64,000 bases of DNA from Nocardia sp. SYP-A9097 (GCF_009649815.1 NZ_WJIC01000007.1:1-64000), one strand, 5' to 3'; positions 7,962 through 21,984 are shown, counted from the stretch's first letter. Program-made: numbers and translations. Notes: generated by a model not told the origin, from the sequence alone.

Positions 7962-8356
7962 GCAAGGTCCGATTTCCCTATATGCGCAGTGCGGTGATCG
8001 ATGCCGTTGCGACACTGGCGGATCCGCAGTATCAGCAGCGAGTCTGGATCGACAATGTCTCGCCGGATCCGGCCTTCTTCGATGATCTGGACGCCAATAT
8101 CCATGTGCTGTACGACGATTGCCGGGTGCTGCCGAATCCGCAGGACATGGTCGGCGAGGTATTGATCGCCGGTGACGAGGTCACTCGGCTGCGGGCGCTG
8201 GGCGCGGTGCTCGACCGGCTCATCGACCGGCTCGGCAATGCCGAGGATCGGGAGTACCTCGCCGATCCGGAGTGGCCGGCCGCCGTCCAGGCCGCACGCG
8301 AGACGCTACCCGCGTTGATTCTCGGCGGCGGCTGGATGGCGGAGCAGGACGACTGA
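7958..8356 (+). CDS. Probable immunity protein (SCO4402-like)
   Basis: A 132-aa acidic cytoplasmic protein starting at GTG 7958 inside the stop of the toxin-like gene (GTGA overlap). Features are MRSAVIDAVATLADPQYQQRVWID, HVLYDDCRVLPNPQDMVGEVLI, LRALGAVLDRLIDRLGNAEDREYLADPEWPAAV. This resembles the family I remember as SCO4402-like in Streptomyces. No signal peptide or membrane segment is present, as expected for a protein neutralising incoming toxin in the cytoplasm. Translational coupling to the upstream gene is the main evidence for the immunity role. Confidence 0.6.
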   Translation: MSKVRFPYMRSAVIDAVATLADPQYQQRVWIDNVSPDPAFFDDLDANIHVLYDDCRVLPNPQDMVGEVLIAGDEVTRLRALGAVLDRLIDRLGNAEDREYLADPEWPAAVQAARETLPALILGGGWMAEQDD

Positions 8357-8361
8357 TCGGC

Positions 8362-8708
8362 TCAAAGGTCTTGCACCGGAACGGATCCGCACCAGATGCG
8401 GATCCGGTCCACCGGCATATCGTCCGCTAGTTCGCAGTCGCGGGCGAACTCGCGGCGGCCCGCTACGGCGGGCCGTTCGGCGAGGCCGAGGGCGTCGGCC
8501 CAGTCGAGGGTGAGGAGTTCGGCGGTGAGGGGGTCGTGGTCGGCGGGAGCGGTGCCGACCACCTCGGTGAGGATGCCGATGCCGAATTCATCGGCCGGTT
8601 CCTCACCGAGGCTCCACTCCAATGGTGGAAGATTCCGCCAGTCGCCCAGGTAGGCGATTCTGGCGGAGACCCGCTCGATCCGGGTTTGGTCGCGCGGGTC
8701 GGCTTCCA

Positions 8709-8709
<1 letters not shown>
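8362..8709 (-). CDS. Small hypothetical protein coupled to the acyl-CoA carboxylase
   Basis: A 115-aa acidic protein whose ATG overlaps the carboxylase stop by one base (TGATG), so it is cotranscribed and translationally coupled. I do not recognise a family. Noticeable stretches are YLGDWRNLPPLEWSLGEEPADEFGIGI and DMPVDRIRIWCGSVPV. There is no signal peptide or transmembrane helix. It ends 5 bp from the convergent immunity gene. It could be an assembly or regulatory partner of the carboxylase; nothing in the sequence proves that. Confidence 0.6.
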
Positions 8710-14177
<5,468 letters not shown>

Positions 14178-14324
14178 CTCGCCGACTCCTTTCCAAGGCA
14201 TTGGCCCGGTCGGGCGAGGGAATGGACTCCCGGTTTTTGCCCAGTGTGCTCCCTCCCACCACATGGAGCCACAGCGTGTGGGTGTTACCGGTCCGTAGTT
14301 CCGGAGAATTTCACACTCCGCAGG

Positions 14325-15365
14325 TCAGCGGAGGCCGCGCATGGGGGTCAGCAGGCGGTTTGCTCGGGCGTATTGGCCGGGGGTTTGGCCGCGCCAGGTA
14401 CGGAAGGCCGTGCCGAAGGCCGAGACGCTGGCGTAGCCGAGGCGGTCCGCGACGCTTTCGACGGTGAGGCCGGTGCCGAGGAGCTCCTCGGCGAGTAGGC
14501 CGATTGTCTCGGAGCTCAGTTCGCGGAAGGTGGTGCCTTCGGCGGCGAGGCGGCAGCGGAGGGTGCGAACGCTGATGTTCAGGTCGGCGGCTATGTCGGA
14601 TTGTTCGGCCAGGCCGTGATGGTGGATCAGCAGCTCCCGGACCTGTTCACTGACTCCGAAGCGATTGCGGCGGCGCTGGACCATCTCGGCGCATTGTTCC
14701 TCGTACATTTTCATACTGGCCGGATTCGCTTGCGGGAGAGGCATTTCCAGCGCGGAGGCGGGGAGTGTGAGGGCGGATCGGCCGGCATCGAAGATCAGGT
14801 CCGAGACACCCAGCAGCGTCGAAACCGCCTCGTACATCGGGTGTGCGGGCAGTGCCAGTTCGAGCCGGATGGCGGGCAGGCGCATGGGCAACAGGTCCTG
14901 CTGCACAATGCCGATGGCGACCATGTCGCGCTCCAGGGTGAAGCGCCGCAGTTCGGGTGGTAGCGCCGAATCATCGCGAATGATCACCACATTCGTGCCG
15001 CGGGTCTCCAGGCGCATCTCCCCCGCCGCGAAGGACAGGTCCAGATAGCGCACGCCGATCTCCAGGGCCTGGCGCAGCGTCGAACTCGTGCTGAGCGCGA
15101 ACCCCCAGATTCCCAGACTGGTCGGATGGCACAGCATGCCCGCCAGCAAACCCAGCCCGGGTTCGTCGACACATCCCGCGAGCAGATTCCGCATCAGCGC
15201 GTACTCCTGCTCGCAGGTGATCATCACCTCCGCATCGCCCAAGTCCTCCAACTCGATTCTGGTCCCCGCCAGCACATCCTCGGCCGCGAGCCCGCGCTGC
15301 GCACCGAATTCGACCAGCAGAGCGGCATTGTGAATGGCGCGAAGACGCCCGGGCGCTTCAGACAT
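14325..15365 (-). CDS. AraC-family regulator (OruR/ArgR-like with arabinose-binding-type N-terminus)
   Basis: A 346-aa protein. The N-terminal 200 residues match the AraC-type effector domain of the OruR/VirS group (LAAEDVLAGTRIELEDL, LGLLAGMLCHPTSLGIWGFALSTSSTLRQAL). The C-terminal HTH pair is clear: AEQSDIAADLNISVRTLRCRLAAEGTTFREL and LTVESVADRLGYASVSAFGTAFRTWRGQTPGQYA. It lies directly upstream of and co-oriented with the carboxylase, so it may control that gene or the acyltransferases behind it. The target is inferred from position only. Confidence 0.88.
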   Translation of the reverse strand: MSEAPGRLRAIHNAALLVEFGAQRGLAAEDVLAGTRIELEDLGDAEVMITCEQEYALMRNLLAGCVDEPGLGLLAGMLCHPTSLGIWGFALSTSSTLRQALEIGVRYLDLSFAAGEMRLETRGTNVVIIRDDSALPPELRRFTLERDMVAIGIVQQDLLPMRLPAIRLELALPAHPMYEAVSTLLGVSDLIFDAGRSALTLPASALEMPLPQANPASMKMYEEQCAEMVQRRRNRFGVSEQVRELLIHHHGLAEQSDIAADLNISVRTLRCRLAAEGTTFRELSSETIGLLAEELLGTGLTVESVADRLGYASVSAFGTAFRTWRGQTPGQYARANRLLTPMRGLR

Positions 15366-15458
15366 CTCGTCATCTTCGCAAACATCCGGCTCACGGTGAT
15401 GCGAAACGTGCGGGCCCTACGCCGAACGGCACGCACTGACAGAACTCCGCCACGCCCT

Positions 15459-15485
15459 GGCACAGCCCCCTCGTGGGGCTGTGCC
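15459..15485 (-). terminator. Hairpin after the acyltransferase pair
   Basis: An 11-bp perfect stem GGCACAGCCCC / GGGGCTGTGCC with a 5-nt loop lies 28 bp past the acyltransferase stop at 15513. There is no T-run, so termination efficiency is uncertain. Confidence 0.5.
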
Positions 15486-15512
15486 GGGATGCCAAGGGAG
15501 ACCGCGCGATTT

Positions 15513-16469
15513 TCAGACCCGGGCGGGAAGCTTCGGGTGACGGTGTTCGGGGGCTTGGACGGTGAGTTCGGTGCTCTCCGAACCGGGTTCGTCGCGGCCG
15601 ATGATATCGGCGAACGCGCGGTCCACGGCATCGCCGCGGATTGCCTGTTCGCATCGGCGGGCCAGGTCGCGACGGTCCGTGCCGGGCTGTTCCAGAGGTT
15701 GCAGGACCAGTTCGGCCACTACGCCTTTGGAGCGCAGTACGCGGCGGAAGGAATCGGCCATGGTGTCGATGCCGACGAAACCCGGGACGGTGCAGACCTC
15801 GCCGTGTCGATCCAGGTAGCGCAGGCGGATCGGCTGGACCGGGGTTTCGGTATCGATGGCCGCTTGGAAGAGAGCGGGCCGCAGGCGCCCGTGGGCGCGG
15901 CCGCACCAGGTGGTGCCCTCGGGGAACAGGCCGATACGCTCACCGGCGGTGAGACGTTCGGCAATGCGGTTCACGACGCCCGGGAGTTCCCGGAGCCGTT
16001 CCCGCTCGATCGGGATGACGCGGACGCGGCGCGCGATATCACCGAGTACCGGCCAATCGACCATATCCGCGCGCGCCACGAAGGCGGTGGGCTGCACGGC
16101 CGAGAGCGCGATGATATCGGTCCAGCCGATATGACCGGCCACCACGAGCAGCCCCTGCTGCTCCACTTCCGCACCGCGCTTGTCCACGACGCGAACTCGA
16201 ATTCCGCAGCAGGACAGCAGGGCTCGGGCGTACCGGCGCTGCAGCCCGGCACGGTGGCGACGCGGCGTGACCAGATACGCGACCGGGAAGGACACCGCCA
16301 CCGCACCGATCCCCGCGAGGCGGGCGGCGAAGCGGAGTCGCCCGGCCTCAGGCGGGGTTTCGACGCATTCGGGCCCGCATGGACTCGACGGCATCCAGGC
16401 GTGGGCGGAGGCGGGGGCCGGCGGACATTCGAGGGCACCGGATCCGGGGGAAAGGAAGGCGGGCATCAT
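15513..16469 (-). CDS. Lysophospholipid-type acyltransferase (PlsC/OlsA-like)
   Basis: A 318-aa membrane-associated acyltransferase with a hydrophobic segment near residues 50-66 (LAGIGAVAVSFPVAYLV). The HX4D catalytic motif is HIGWTD, and the second motif is FPEGTTWCG. It begins 7 bp inside the stop region of the preceding GNAT gene. In other bacteria a GNAT N-acyltransferase (OlsB) plus a PlsC-like O-acyltransferase (OlsA) make ornithine lipids; M. tuberculosis has the same neighbour pair (Rv3027c/Rv3026c). An ordinary phosphatidate-forming acyltransferase is the alternative. Confidence 0.8.
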   Translation of the reverse strand: MMPAFLSPGSGALECPPAPASAHAWMPSSPCGPECVETPPEAGRLRFAARLAGIGAVAVSFPVAYLVTPRRHRAGLQRRYARALLSCCGIRVRVVDKRGAEVEQQGLLVVAGHIGWTDIIALSAVQPTAFVARADMVDWPVLGDIARRVRVIPIERERLRELPGVVNRIAERLTAGERIGLFPEGTTWCGRAHGRLRPALFQAAIDTETPVQPIRLRYLDRHGEVCTVPGFVGIDTMADSFRRVLRSKGVVAELVLQPLEQPGTDRRDLARRCEQAIRGDAVDRAFADIIGRDEPGSESTELTVQAPEHRHPKLPARV

Positions 16470-16475
16470 GATTCA

Positions 16476-17351
16476 TCACCGCTCGAGAGTGGCCACCGCG
16501 CCCTGTAGGCGCTCCAGGTAGCGAGTGTTGATGGTCTCCAGGCCCAGCAGGGCGACGAAATCGGCTACGGCGAACTCCGGATCATGGGCGGGTTCGCCAC
16601 AGATCTCCGCACCCAGGCGCAGGTATCCGCTCAGCAGCGGCGGCAGCTTCGGGCGGGCCGGGGCTACCAGCTCGTCCAGTCCGCGACCGTCCACCACGAC
16701 CGGGTTGTACGGGCGCACATGCCGATCGGCTTGCAGCGCATGCTTTTTCATGAGCAGGTCACGCACGCCGCGCACATTCACGCCGGGCGCGTCCTCGGGA
16801 GTCTGTTGCATGGGCACCGACACACACCCCATCACCCACTCGTATCCGGTGAGCTGGATGTAGTGCAGGATGCCCGCCCACATGAGCGTCAGCACCGAAC
16901 CGTTGCGGTGGTCCGGCACCACACAGGCGCGACCCATCTCGACAATCCGGTTACCGGTGGGATCCAGTGCGGCCAAATCGAATTCGGTCGCGGTGTAGTA
17001 GCCGCCCGCGGCGGTCACCTTGTCCGGCGGCAGCATGCGGTAGCAGCCGACGAACTGTTCGGTGAGCTCATCGCGGACCAGCAGGTGGTCGCAGTGCTCG
17101 TCGAACCGGTCGGCATCCAGACCGGTTCCATTGTCGGGGATGGTGAATCCCGGTTCGGCGGCGAACACTTGGTACCGCAGCCGCTGGGCCGCTTCGCGAT
17201 GCTCGGCATCGGAGGCGACAACCAGGGAGTACTGGGAGCGGCCCGTGGTGCGGGGCGGCTCCGGAGCTACATATGACTCGCGTGGGAGCAGGCTGGAAGT
17301 CGACGCTGCCTTGGTGGCCATACGGTTGATCAAGCCAGTCCCAGACTGCAT
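16476..17351 (-). CDS. GNAT-fold N-acyltransferase (OlsB-like)
   Basis: A 291-aa protein with the acyltransferase core YSLVVASDAEHREAAQRLRYQVFAAEPG, DEHCDHLLVRD, GCYRMLPP, IVEMGRACVVPDHRNGSVLTLMWAGIL and GCVSVPM, the pattern of ornithine/lysine N-acyltransferases. The start at 17351 has GAAGG 8 nt upstream; the longer open frame from 17408 lacks a good site. It is followed with almost no spacing by the PlsC-like gene, so the two probably act in sequence on an amino-acid or other acceptor lipid. Acceptor identity cannot be read from the sequence. Confidence 0.75.
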   Translation of the reverse strand: MQSGTGLINRMATKAASTSSLLPRESYVAPEPPRTTGRSQYSLVVASDAEHREAAQRLRYQVFAAEPGFTIPDNGTGLDADRFDEHCDHLLVRDELTEQFVGCYRMLPPDKVTAAGGYYTATEFDLAALDPTGNRIVEMGRACVVPDHRNGSVLTLMWAGILHYIQLTGYEWVMGCVSVPMQQTPEDAPGVNVRGVRDLLMKKHALQADRHVRPYNPVVVDGRGLDELVAPARPKLPPLLSGYLRLGAEICGEPAHDPEFAVADFVALLGLETINTRYLERLQGAVATLER

Positions 17352-17578
17352 CGGAGCAACCTTCGGATGGCCTCTCGATGCCAGTCCGGTGAACGCGACA
17401 CAGACCACACCCGGCGTTCATCCGACCGCCTCCGAAAGTTCCCTACCAGGACAAACGCTCGTATCCCGGCTGGGTACAACCCCCGCCCGAGCCCTCGCGG
17501 CGCGGGCCTCGCAACAGCTGGAGAGCGCGACTTTACGCCTTCGCACGGAGGCTGTCAGCGCCGGGTACGGCGGGTCCG

Positions 17579-18625
17579 TCAGCGCTCGGCTCGGTCGGCG
17601 AACAGCAGCGCGGTATCGCCGAATTCATGCCAGAGGTAACCGGAGTCCAGCGCGACACGGTAGGCGCGCCGCACCGCCTCCGGTCCGGCGACCGCTTCCA
17701 GCAGATGTAGATGCGAAGCCCCGGGTGCGTGCCAGCCGGTAATGAGCCCGTCGACCACCCGCGCCGGATGCGCGCAACCGAGTACCAGGTCCGTCCAGCC
17801 CGCCGCCGCGTGCACCAGGCCATCGGCGCCGACAGCGGATTCGAGAGCTCGGGTGACCGTAGTACCCACGGCCACCACGCGTCCACCCAGGGCGTGCGTG
17901 AGATTCGCCAGCTCGGCAGTCAACTCGGGCACCGCGAAGCGTTCCGGACTGGGCGGCTCCCCGTTCTCGGGCGAGGAGACGCCCGTGTGCAAGGTGATGG
18001 TGGCCAGGCCGATCCCGCGCGCCACCAGCTCGGTGATCAACGCCTCGGTGAAAGGCCTTCCCGCGCTCGGCATTTCGGCACTACCGGGTTCACGGCCGAA
18101 GACGGTGCGGTAGTACTCGGGCGACCAGCGTTCGGTGACATAGGAGTAGGTGATGGGCCGGCCGTACCGGGCGAGCAGTTCGGGCACATCGGTATCGATA
18201 TCGGCAATCCACAGACGCCGACCCTCCGGAAGCCACGGTCCGCGCAGTATCGCGCGGTGACCTCCCGGAATCAGTACTGCGGCACCGGCTTCCGGACTCG
18301 CGCCGACCCAGGGCGTGCCATGCTGGTCACGCAGTTCGACCACCCAGCCGCCGTCGTCCAGCCGCGTCGAAAAGTGCAGTACCGCGGCATCATCGCCGTA
18401 CCAGGCCGCCACGGCGGCAGTGACCATGGCCGAATTGTTCACCACCACAAGGTCTCCGGGCCGCAGGAAATCCGGCAGCTCCCGGAAGCGCGCATGCGTC
18501 AGCACGCGCGCCTGGCTGACCAGCAGTCGCACCTCGTCCCGCGCCAGCCCGCGCGCTTCGGGCGGACTGGTCGCGTTCAACGCGTCCGGGAGAGTGAACT
18601 CCACGGCCGCCAACTCCACCGTCAT
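17579..18625 (-). CDS. queA: QueA-like S-adenosylmethionine:tRNA ribosyltransferase-isomerase
   Basis: A 348-aa protein with the QueA scaffold: LVVVNNSAMVTAAV, an RPITYSYV segment, YRTVFGREPGSAEMPSAGRPFT (matching the family's conserved YQTVYA...GSVAAPTAGLHFT region), ITLHTGVSS, VGTTVTRALES and GLITGWHAP. Canonical QueA transfers ribose from SAM to preQ1 in tRNA to form epoxyqueuosine. I see no other queuosine genes here, and the sequence diverges at several normally invariant positions, so the substrate may differ. The ATG overlaps the SDR stop by 4 nt. Confidence 0.75.
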   Translation of the reverse strand: MTVELAAVEFTLPDALNATSPPEARGLARDEVRLLVSQARVLTHARFRELPDFLRPGDLVVVNNSAMVTAAVAAWYGDDAAVLHFSTRLDDGGWVVELRDQHGTPWVGASPEAGAAVLIPGGHRAILRGPWLPEGRRLWIADIDTDVPELLARYGRPITYSYVTERWSPEYYRTVFGREPGSAEMPSAGRPFTEALITELVARGIGLATITLHTGVSSPENGEPPSPERFAVPELTAELANLTHALGGRVVAVGTTVTRALESAVGADGLVHAAAGWTDLVLGCAHPARVVDGLITGWHAPGASHLHLLEAVAGPEAVRRAYRVALDSGYLWHEFGDTALLFADRAER

Positions 18626-19308
18626 AACGCCACCGGCAATTCCGAGGCCACATACCGGCCACTCGGCGGACGCGTATCGAGCAGCTGGAACAGCGCGGGG
18701 ACAACGGTTTCCGGCTCCGGTCGATCGGAGATATCCTCACCCGGGAACGCCGCCTGATGCATGGCCGTGCGCATATCGCCGGGATCGAAACTGTAAATCC
18801 GCAGCTCCGGATGCTCCGCGCCGAGCACGGCGGTGAGCTGATCCAGGGCCGCCTTGGACGCCCCGTATCCACCCCAGCCGGGATACGCGCCGACCGCGGC
18901 ATCGGAGCTGATATTCACCACCACCCCGTCGGCAGCCCGCAGCAGCGGCAGCGTCAATTGCAGAACCGCCAGGGGCGCAATGACATTGGTATCGAATACC
19001 GAGACGAGCTCCTCGATCGGATACCGATCCAGCGGCGGCAGCGGACTCGGGCCGAGCGCACTCGCATTATTGAGCACCAGATCCAGCGGCCCGGATCCGA
19101 TGGCCTCCGCCAGCCGGTCGCGGTGCACCGGATCGGCGATATCGCCGGGCACGACCACCGCACCGGTGACCGCGCCCACCTTCGCCAATTCCTCCGCACC
19201 GCGCGCGGTAATGATCAGCCGCCAGCCTCTATCGGCAAGTGCGAGCGCGACCGCCCGCCCGAATCCCGCCGAGGCCCCGGTGATCAAGGCTCTTCTGTTC
19301 TCCGTCAT
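18622..19308 (-). CDS. Short-chain dehydrogenase/reductase coupled to queA
   Basis: A 228-aa Rossmann oxidoreductase with ALITGASAGFGRAVALALA (cofactor loop), NNASALG, a catalytic serine in ISSDA and YGASKAALDQ (YxxxK). The ATG at 19308 is used because it begins a normal SDR N-terminus (MTENRRALITGAS). The stop overlaps the start of the QueA-like gene (ATGA), so both should be made from one message. Substrate unknown. The dyads at 19329-19366 lie just upstream. Confidence 0.85.
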   Translation of the reverse strand: MTENRRALITGASAGFGRAVALALADRGWRLIITARGAEELAKVGAVTGAVVVPGDIADPVHRDRLAEAIGSGPLDLVLNNASALGPSPLPPLDRYPIEELVSVFDTNVIAPLAVLQLTLPLLRAADGVVVNISSDAAVGAYPGWGGYGASKAALDQLTAVLGAEHPELRIYSFDPGDMRTAMHQAAFPGEDISDRPEPETVVPALFQLLDTRPPSGRYVASELPVAL

Positions 19309-19349
19309 ATCCCCATCGTGAGACCTCAACCTGAGTTCAGGTCAAGGTC

Positions 19350-19366
19350 TTTCACCTGGGGTGAAA
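19350..19366. promoter_or_regulatory. Inverted repeat TTTCACC-TGG-GGTGAAA
   Basis: A perfect 7+7 bp dyad with a 3-bp spacer lies between the exporter permease stop (19377) and the SDR start (19308). A second, imperfect dyad CCTGA-GT-TCAGG is next to it (19330-19341). It could be an operator of the SDR-queA operon or a weak terminator of the exporter operon. Confidence 0.4.
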
Positions 19367-19376
19367 TACCTGGTTG

Positions 19377-20138
19377 TCAGGCATTCTCGCGAGCGAAGCT
19401 AAGGGCCCCGATCACCATGAGGACCAACGCCAGCACCACCGTCACGGCGGTGCCGACATACACGTCGGAGGAGCCGAAGTCACCGCGGAACAGCGCCCGC
19501 GCGGCATCGACGGTATGCGAGAACGGATTGGCCTTCGCGACATTCTGCAACCAGGTCGGGCCGACACTCATGGGCAGCAGAATCCCCGAGAGCAACATGA
19601 TCGGGACCGACACGGAATTGAGCAGTGAGGCCAGGGTCGATTCCTGTTTGGCCCACAACCCCAGCGCATATGAGGCCGACGCCAGACCGGCCGCCATGAC
19701 CGAGATCAGCAGCACCGACAACACCAGGCCCAGCGGATCCGGACGTAATCCGAAGGCCGCCATGGCCACACCCACCAGCACCAGCGCCTGCACGATGAGC
19801 ACCACCATGTCCTTGAGCACCCGCCCCACCAGCAGCGCGCCCCGCGGGGCCGGGGTGACCCGCTGCCGCTCGACCACACCCGAACGCAATTCCGAGACAA
19901 TGCCGAAACCCGCGAACATGGCCCCGAACAGGCCGATCTGAATCACCAGCGCGGGCGTGAGCAGCTTCCACGGGTCCGCGCCCGCGCCGAAGGAGCCCGA
20001 GACACCCTTCACCAGCGGACCGAACAGCACGAGATACAGGATCGGCTGGGTGAGCCCGATAATGACCCACACCGGATTTCGCAGATTCGACCGGAGCTGA
20101 GACCAGAACACCAGACCGGTATCGCGCAGGAATGTCAT
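19377..20138 (-). CDS. ABC-2 type exporter permease (DrrB-like)
   Basis: A 253-aa integral membrane protein with six predicted helices and the ABC-2/DrrB hallmarks NPVWVIIGLTQPILYLVLFGPLV near the start and IMLLSGILLPMSVGPTWLQNVAKANPFSHTVDAARALFRG near the end. Its ATG overlaps the stop of the ATPase gene by 4 nt. Together they should form a drug or lipid exporter of the daunorubicin-resistance type. Substrate unknown. Confidence 0.88.
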   Translation of the reverse strand: MTFLRDTGLVFWSQLRSNLRNPVWVIIGLTQPILYLVLFGPLVKGVSGSFGAGADPWKLLTPALVIQIGLFGAMFAGFGIVSELRSGVVERQRVTPAPRGALLVGRVLKDMVVLIVQALVLVGVAMAAFGLRPDPLGLVLSVLLISVMAAGLASASYALGLWAKQESTLASLLNSVSVPIMLLSGILLPMSVGPTWLQNVAKANPFSHTVDAARALFRGDFGSSDVYVGTAVTVVLALVLMVIGALSFARENA

Positions 20139-21157
20139 GAGTGGTTTCCTTCCCGGAGCGAACGGCCGGTGAGAGTGAGAAAAACGTCATCGAGGCTGGG
20201 GCGTTTGACGGTGAGCGCACCAGGGGTAATGCCTTGATCGCCGAGCGCGTGCAACAGCGGAACCACCGCCTCATCACCTTTGTCCACGGTCAGATGTACG
20301 AGGGCCTTTCCGGCATGGCCGTTCTCGTGGCCGTCGGTGCGCAGGCGGTGCCGCACGGTGAGTACCCGGTCGGCGATCTCCATCGCGAGATACGCACTGT
20401 CGCCGTCGATTTCGAGGCTGATCACATCACCGGAGATGCGGCGCTTGAGTTCATCCGGGGTGCCCTCGGCGACAATGCCGCCGTGATCCATCACCAGGAT
20501 GCGATCGCACAGCGCATCGGCCTCCTCGAGATAGTGGGTGGTCAGCACCACGGTGGTGCCCTCATCGCGGAGTCGCCGAATGTGCTCCCAGAGATTCGCG
20601 CGCGATTGCGGGTCCAGGCCGGTGGTCGGCTCATCCAGGTAGATCAGGAATGGCCGGTGCACCATGCCGAGTGCGATATCCACCCGCCGCCGCTGCCCGC
20701 CGGACAGCTGCGAGCATTTGCGCCGTCCGAGCCCGTCGAACTCCAATGCCTTGGCCAGTTCGGCGGTATTGGCGACAGCCTCGGCCTTGGAGAGTCCGAA
20801 AAGCCTTGCCTGCAGGATCAATTCATCGTCGACCAATTCATAGTCGGAGGTCGAACCGCCCTGCGGGACATAGCCGATACGGGAGCGGACCGTCCGCGAT
20901 TGGGTGCGCAGATCCGCCCCGGCGACGGTGGCCTCCCCCGCCGTGGGCGTGAGCAGGGTGGCGATCATGCGCAGCGTGGTGGTCTTACCCGCACCATTGG
21001 GCCCGAGCAGCCCGATGATCTCGCCGTCGCGCACATCGAAGTCGATACCGGAAACCGCTTGTACGGCACCGGTTTTGGTTTTGAAGGTGCGGGCCAGACC
21101 GCGAACCCGGATGACCGGTTCCGAGGTGGGTGGGCGCACCGGTGATGTCGTTTCCAC
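20135..21157 (-). CDS. ABC exporter ATP-binding subunit (DrrA-like)
   Basis: A 340-aa nucleotide-binding subunit with Walker A GPNGAGKTT, signature LSGGQRRRVDIALG, Walker B LIYLDEPTTGLD and the switch histidine in LTTHYLEEADALCD. The C-terminal extension after residue 240 is typical of DrrA. The start is the GTG at 21157. It is transcribed after the PadR gene with 55 bp between, which hold an inverted repeat, and is coupled to the permease. Likely induced when the PadR repressor releases. Confidence 0.9.
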   Translation of the reverse strand: METTSPVRPPTSEPVIRVRGLARTFKTKTGAVQAVSGIDFDVRDGEIIGLLGPNGAGKTTTLRMIATLLTPTAGEATVAGADLRTQSRTVRSRIGYVPQGGSTSDYELVDDELILQARLFGLSKAEAVANTAELAKALEFDGLGRRKCSQLSGGQRRRVDIALGMVHRPFLIYLDEPTTGLDPQSRANLWEHIRRLRDEGTTVVLTTHYLEEADALCDRILVMDHGGIVAEGTPDELKRRISGDVISLEIDGDSAYLAMEIADRVLTVRHRLRTDGHENGHAGKALVHLTVDKGDEAVVPLLHALGDQGITPGALTVKRPSLDDVFLTLTGRSLREGNHS

Positions 21158-21185
21158 AGACCAACCGTAGAAACGATTCGTTTTG

Positions 21186-21201
21186 TAGTCAAGGTTGACT
21201 A
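21186..21201. promoter_or_regulatory. Inverted repeat TAGTCAA-GG-TTGACTA, probable PadR operator
   Basis: A perfect 7+7 bp dyad lies between padR and the exporter ATPase. A third copy of the half-site TTGACTA follows at 21209-21215, overlapping the padR stop. TTGACT could also serve as a -35 box for the exporter genes. Autoregulation or exporter control by the adjacent PadR protein is inferred. Confidence 0.5.
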
Positions 21202-21212
21202 TTAAAACTTGA

Positions 21213-21830
21213 CTAACTGACGATTGGTGGCACCCTGGAGCCGCTCATACCCTCCGTCCACACATCCAGCTCACCCTCTTCGATGCGACGCAACGTCCGG
21301 CGCGACCACTCCAGATCCGCCCGCGTGTGATCGGCGGAGAGCCGCATGGCATCGGCCACGTGATACGGCGCCGACTCCTCCGGCTTCCCGCTGCCCGCCA
21401 GAATTCGCTGCTCCTCACGCTCCAGAAAGAACAGTGCCGCTTCGAATTTCAGAATCCGGCTCTGCAGCGCCGCCACCACCTCGGCCTTCGGGGCATGCGG
21501 GAACAACGCCACCGTGGCGAAATACGGATGCTTGACCTGATCCGCCGAGAACAGCGATTCCCGCAGCATCTCACCGAACTGCTTCTCCCCCTCCGGAGTA
21601 AGCCGATACGCGGTCCGCTCCGGCCTCCCCCCGTCCTGCCCCACCTCATCCACCGAGATCAGCCCATCCCGCGCCAGCGTATTGAGCGCCCCATACACCG
21701 ACCCGGGCTTCACATTCGCCCAATCGTCCGCATGCCAGGACAACAACTCACGCCGCACGTCATACCCATGCACCGGTTGCAGCAGTCGCACCACCGAGAG
21801 CACCAGCAAACGCGTTGTAGGAACAGCCAT
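21213..21830 (-). CDS. PadR-family transcriptional regulator
   Basis: A 205-aa regulator with the PadR winged helix (LLVLSVVRLLQPVHGYDVRRELLSW, NVKPGSVYGALNTLARDGLISVDE, GGRPERTAYRLTPEGEKQF) and a C-terminal Vir_act-alpha-like helical dimerisation domain (FLEREEQRI, RADLEWSRRTLRRIEEGELDVW). It precedes a DrrAB-type exporter, the common arrangement in which PadR proteins sense the exported compound and derepress the pump. Confidence 0.9.
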   Translation of the reverse strand: MAVPTTRLLVLSVVRLLQPVHGYDVRRELLSWHADDWANVKPGSVYGALNTLARDGLISVDEVGQDGGRPERTAYRLTPEGEKQFGEMLRESLFSADQVKHPYFATVALFPHAPKAEVVAALQSRILKFEAALFFLEREEQRILAGSGKPEESAPYHVADAMRLSADHTRADLEWSRRTLRRIEEGELDVWTEGMSGSRVPPIVS

Positions 21831-21939
21831 ATGCGCAGGTTAGCGCGCCCGATACCACCTGCGACTGGCGGCTTGCTCCTCCGGATTCACCAATCGCACC
21901 GGCTTACCATCGCACCGGACGAACAGCAGCGGCGCGAAA

Positions 21940-21970
21940 GAGCCGCCCGGTGGGGACTGCCGGGCGGCTC
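21940..21970 (-). terminator. Terminator after ndh
   Basis: An 11-bp perfect stem GAGCCGCCCGG / CCGGGCGGCTC with a 9-nt loop begins 15 bp after the ndh stop. On the minus strand it is followed by TTTC. Confidence 0.65.
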
Positions 21971-21984
21971 ATTTCGGTGGCGGG

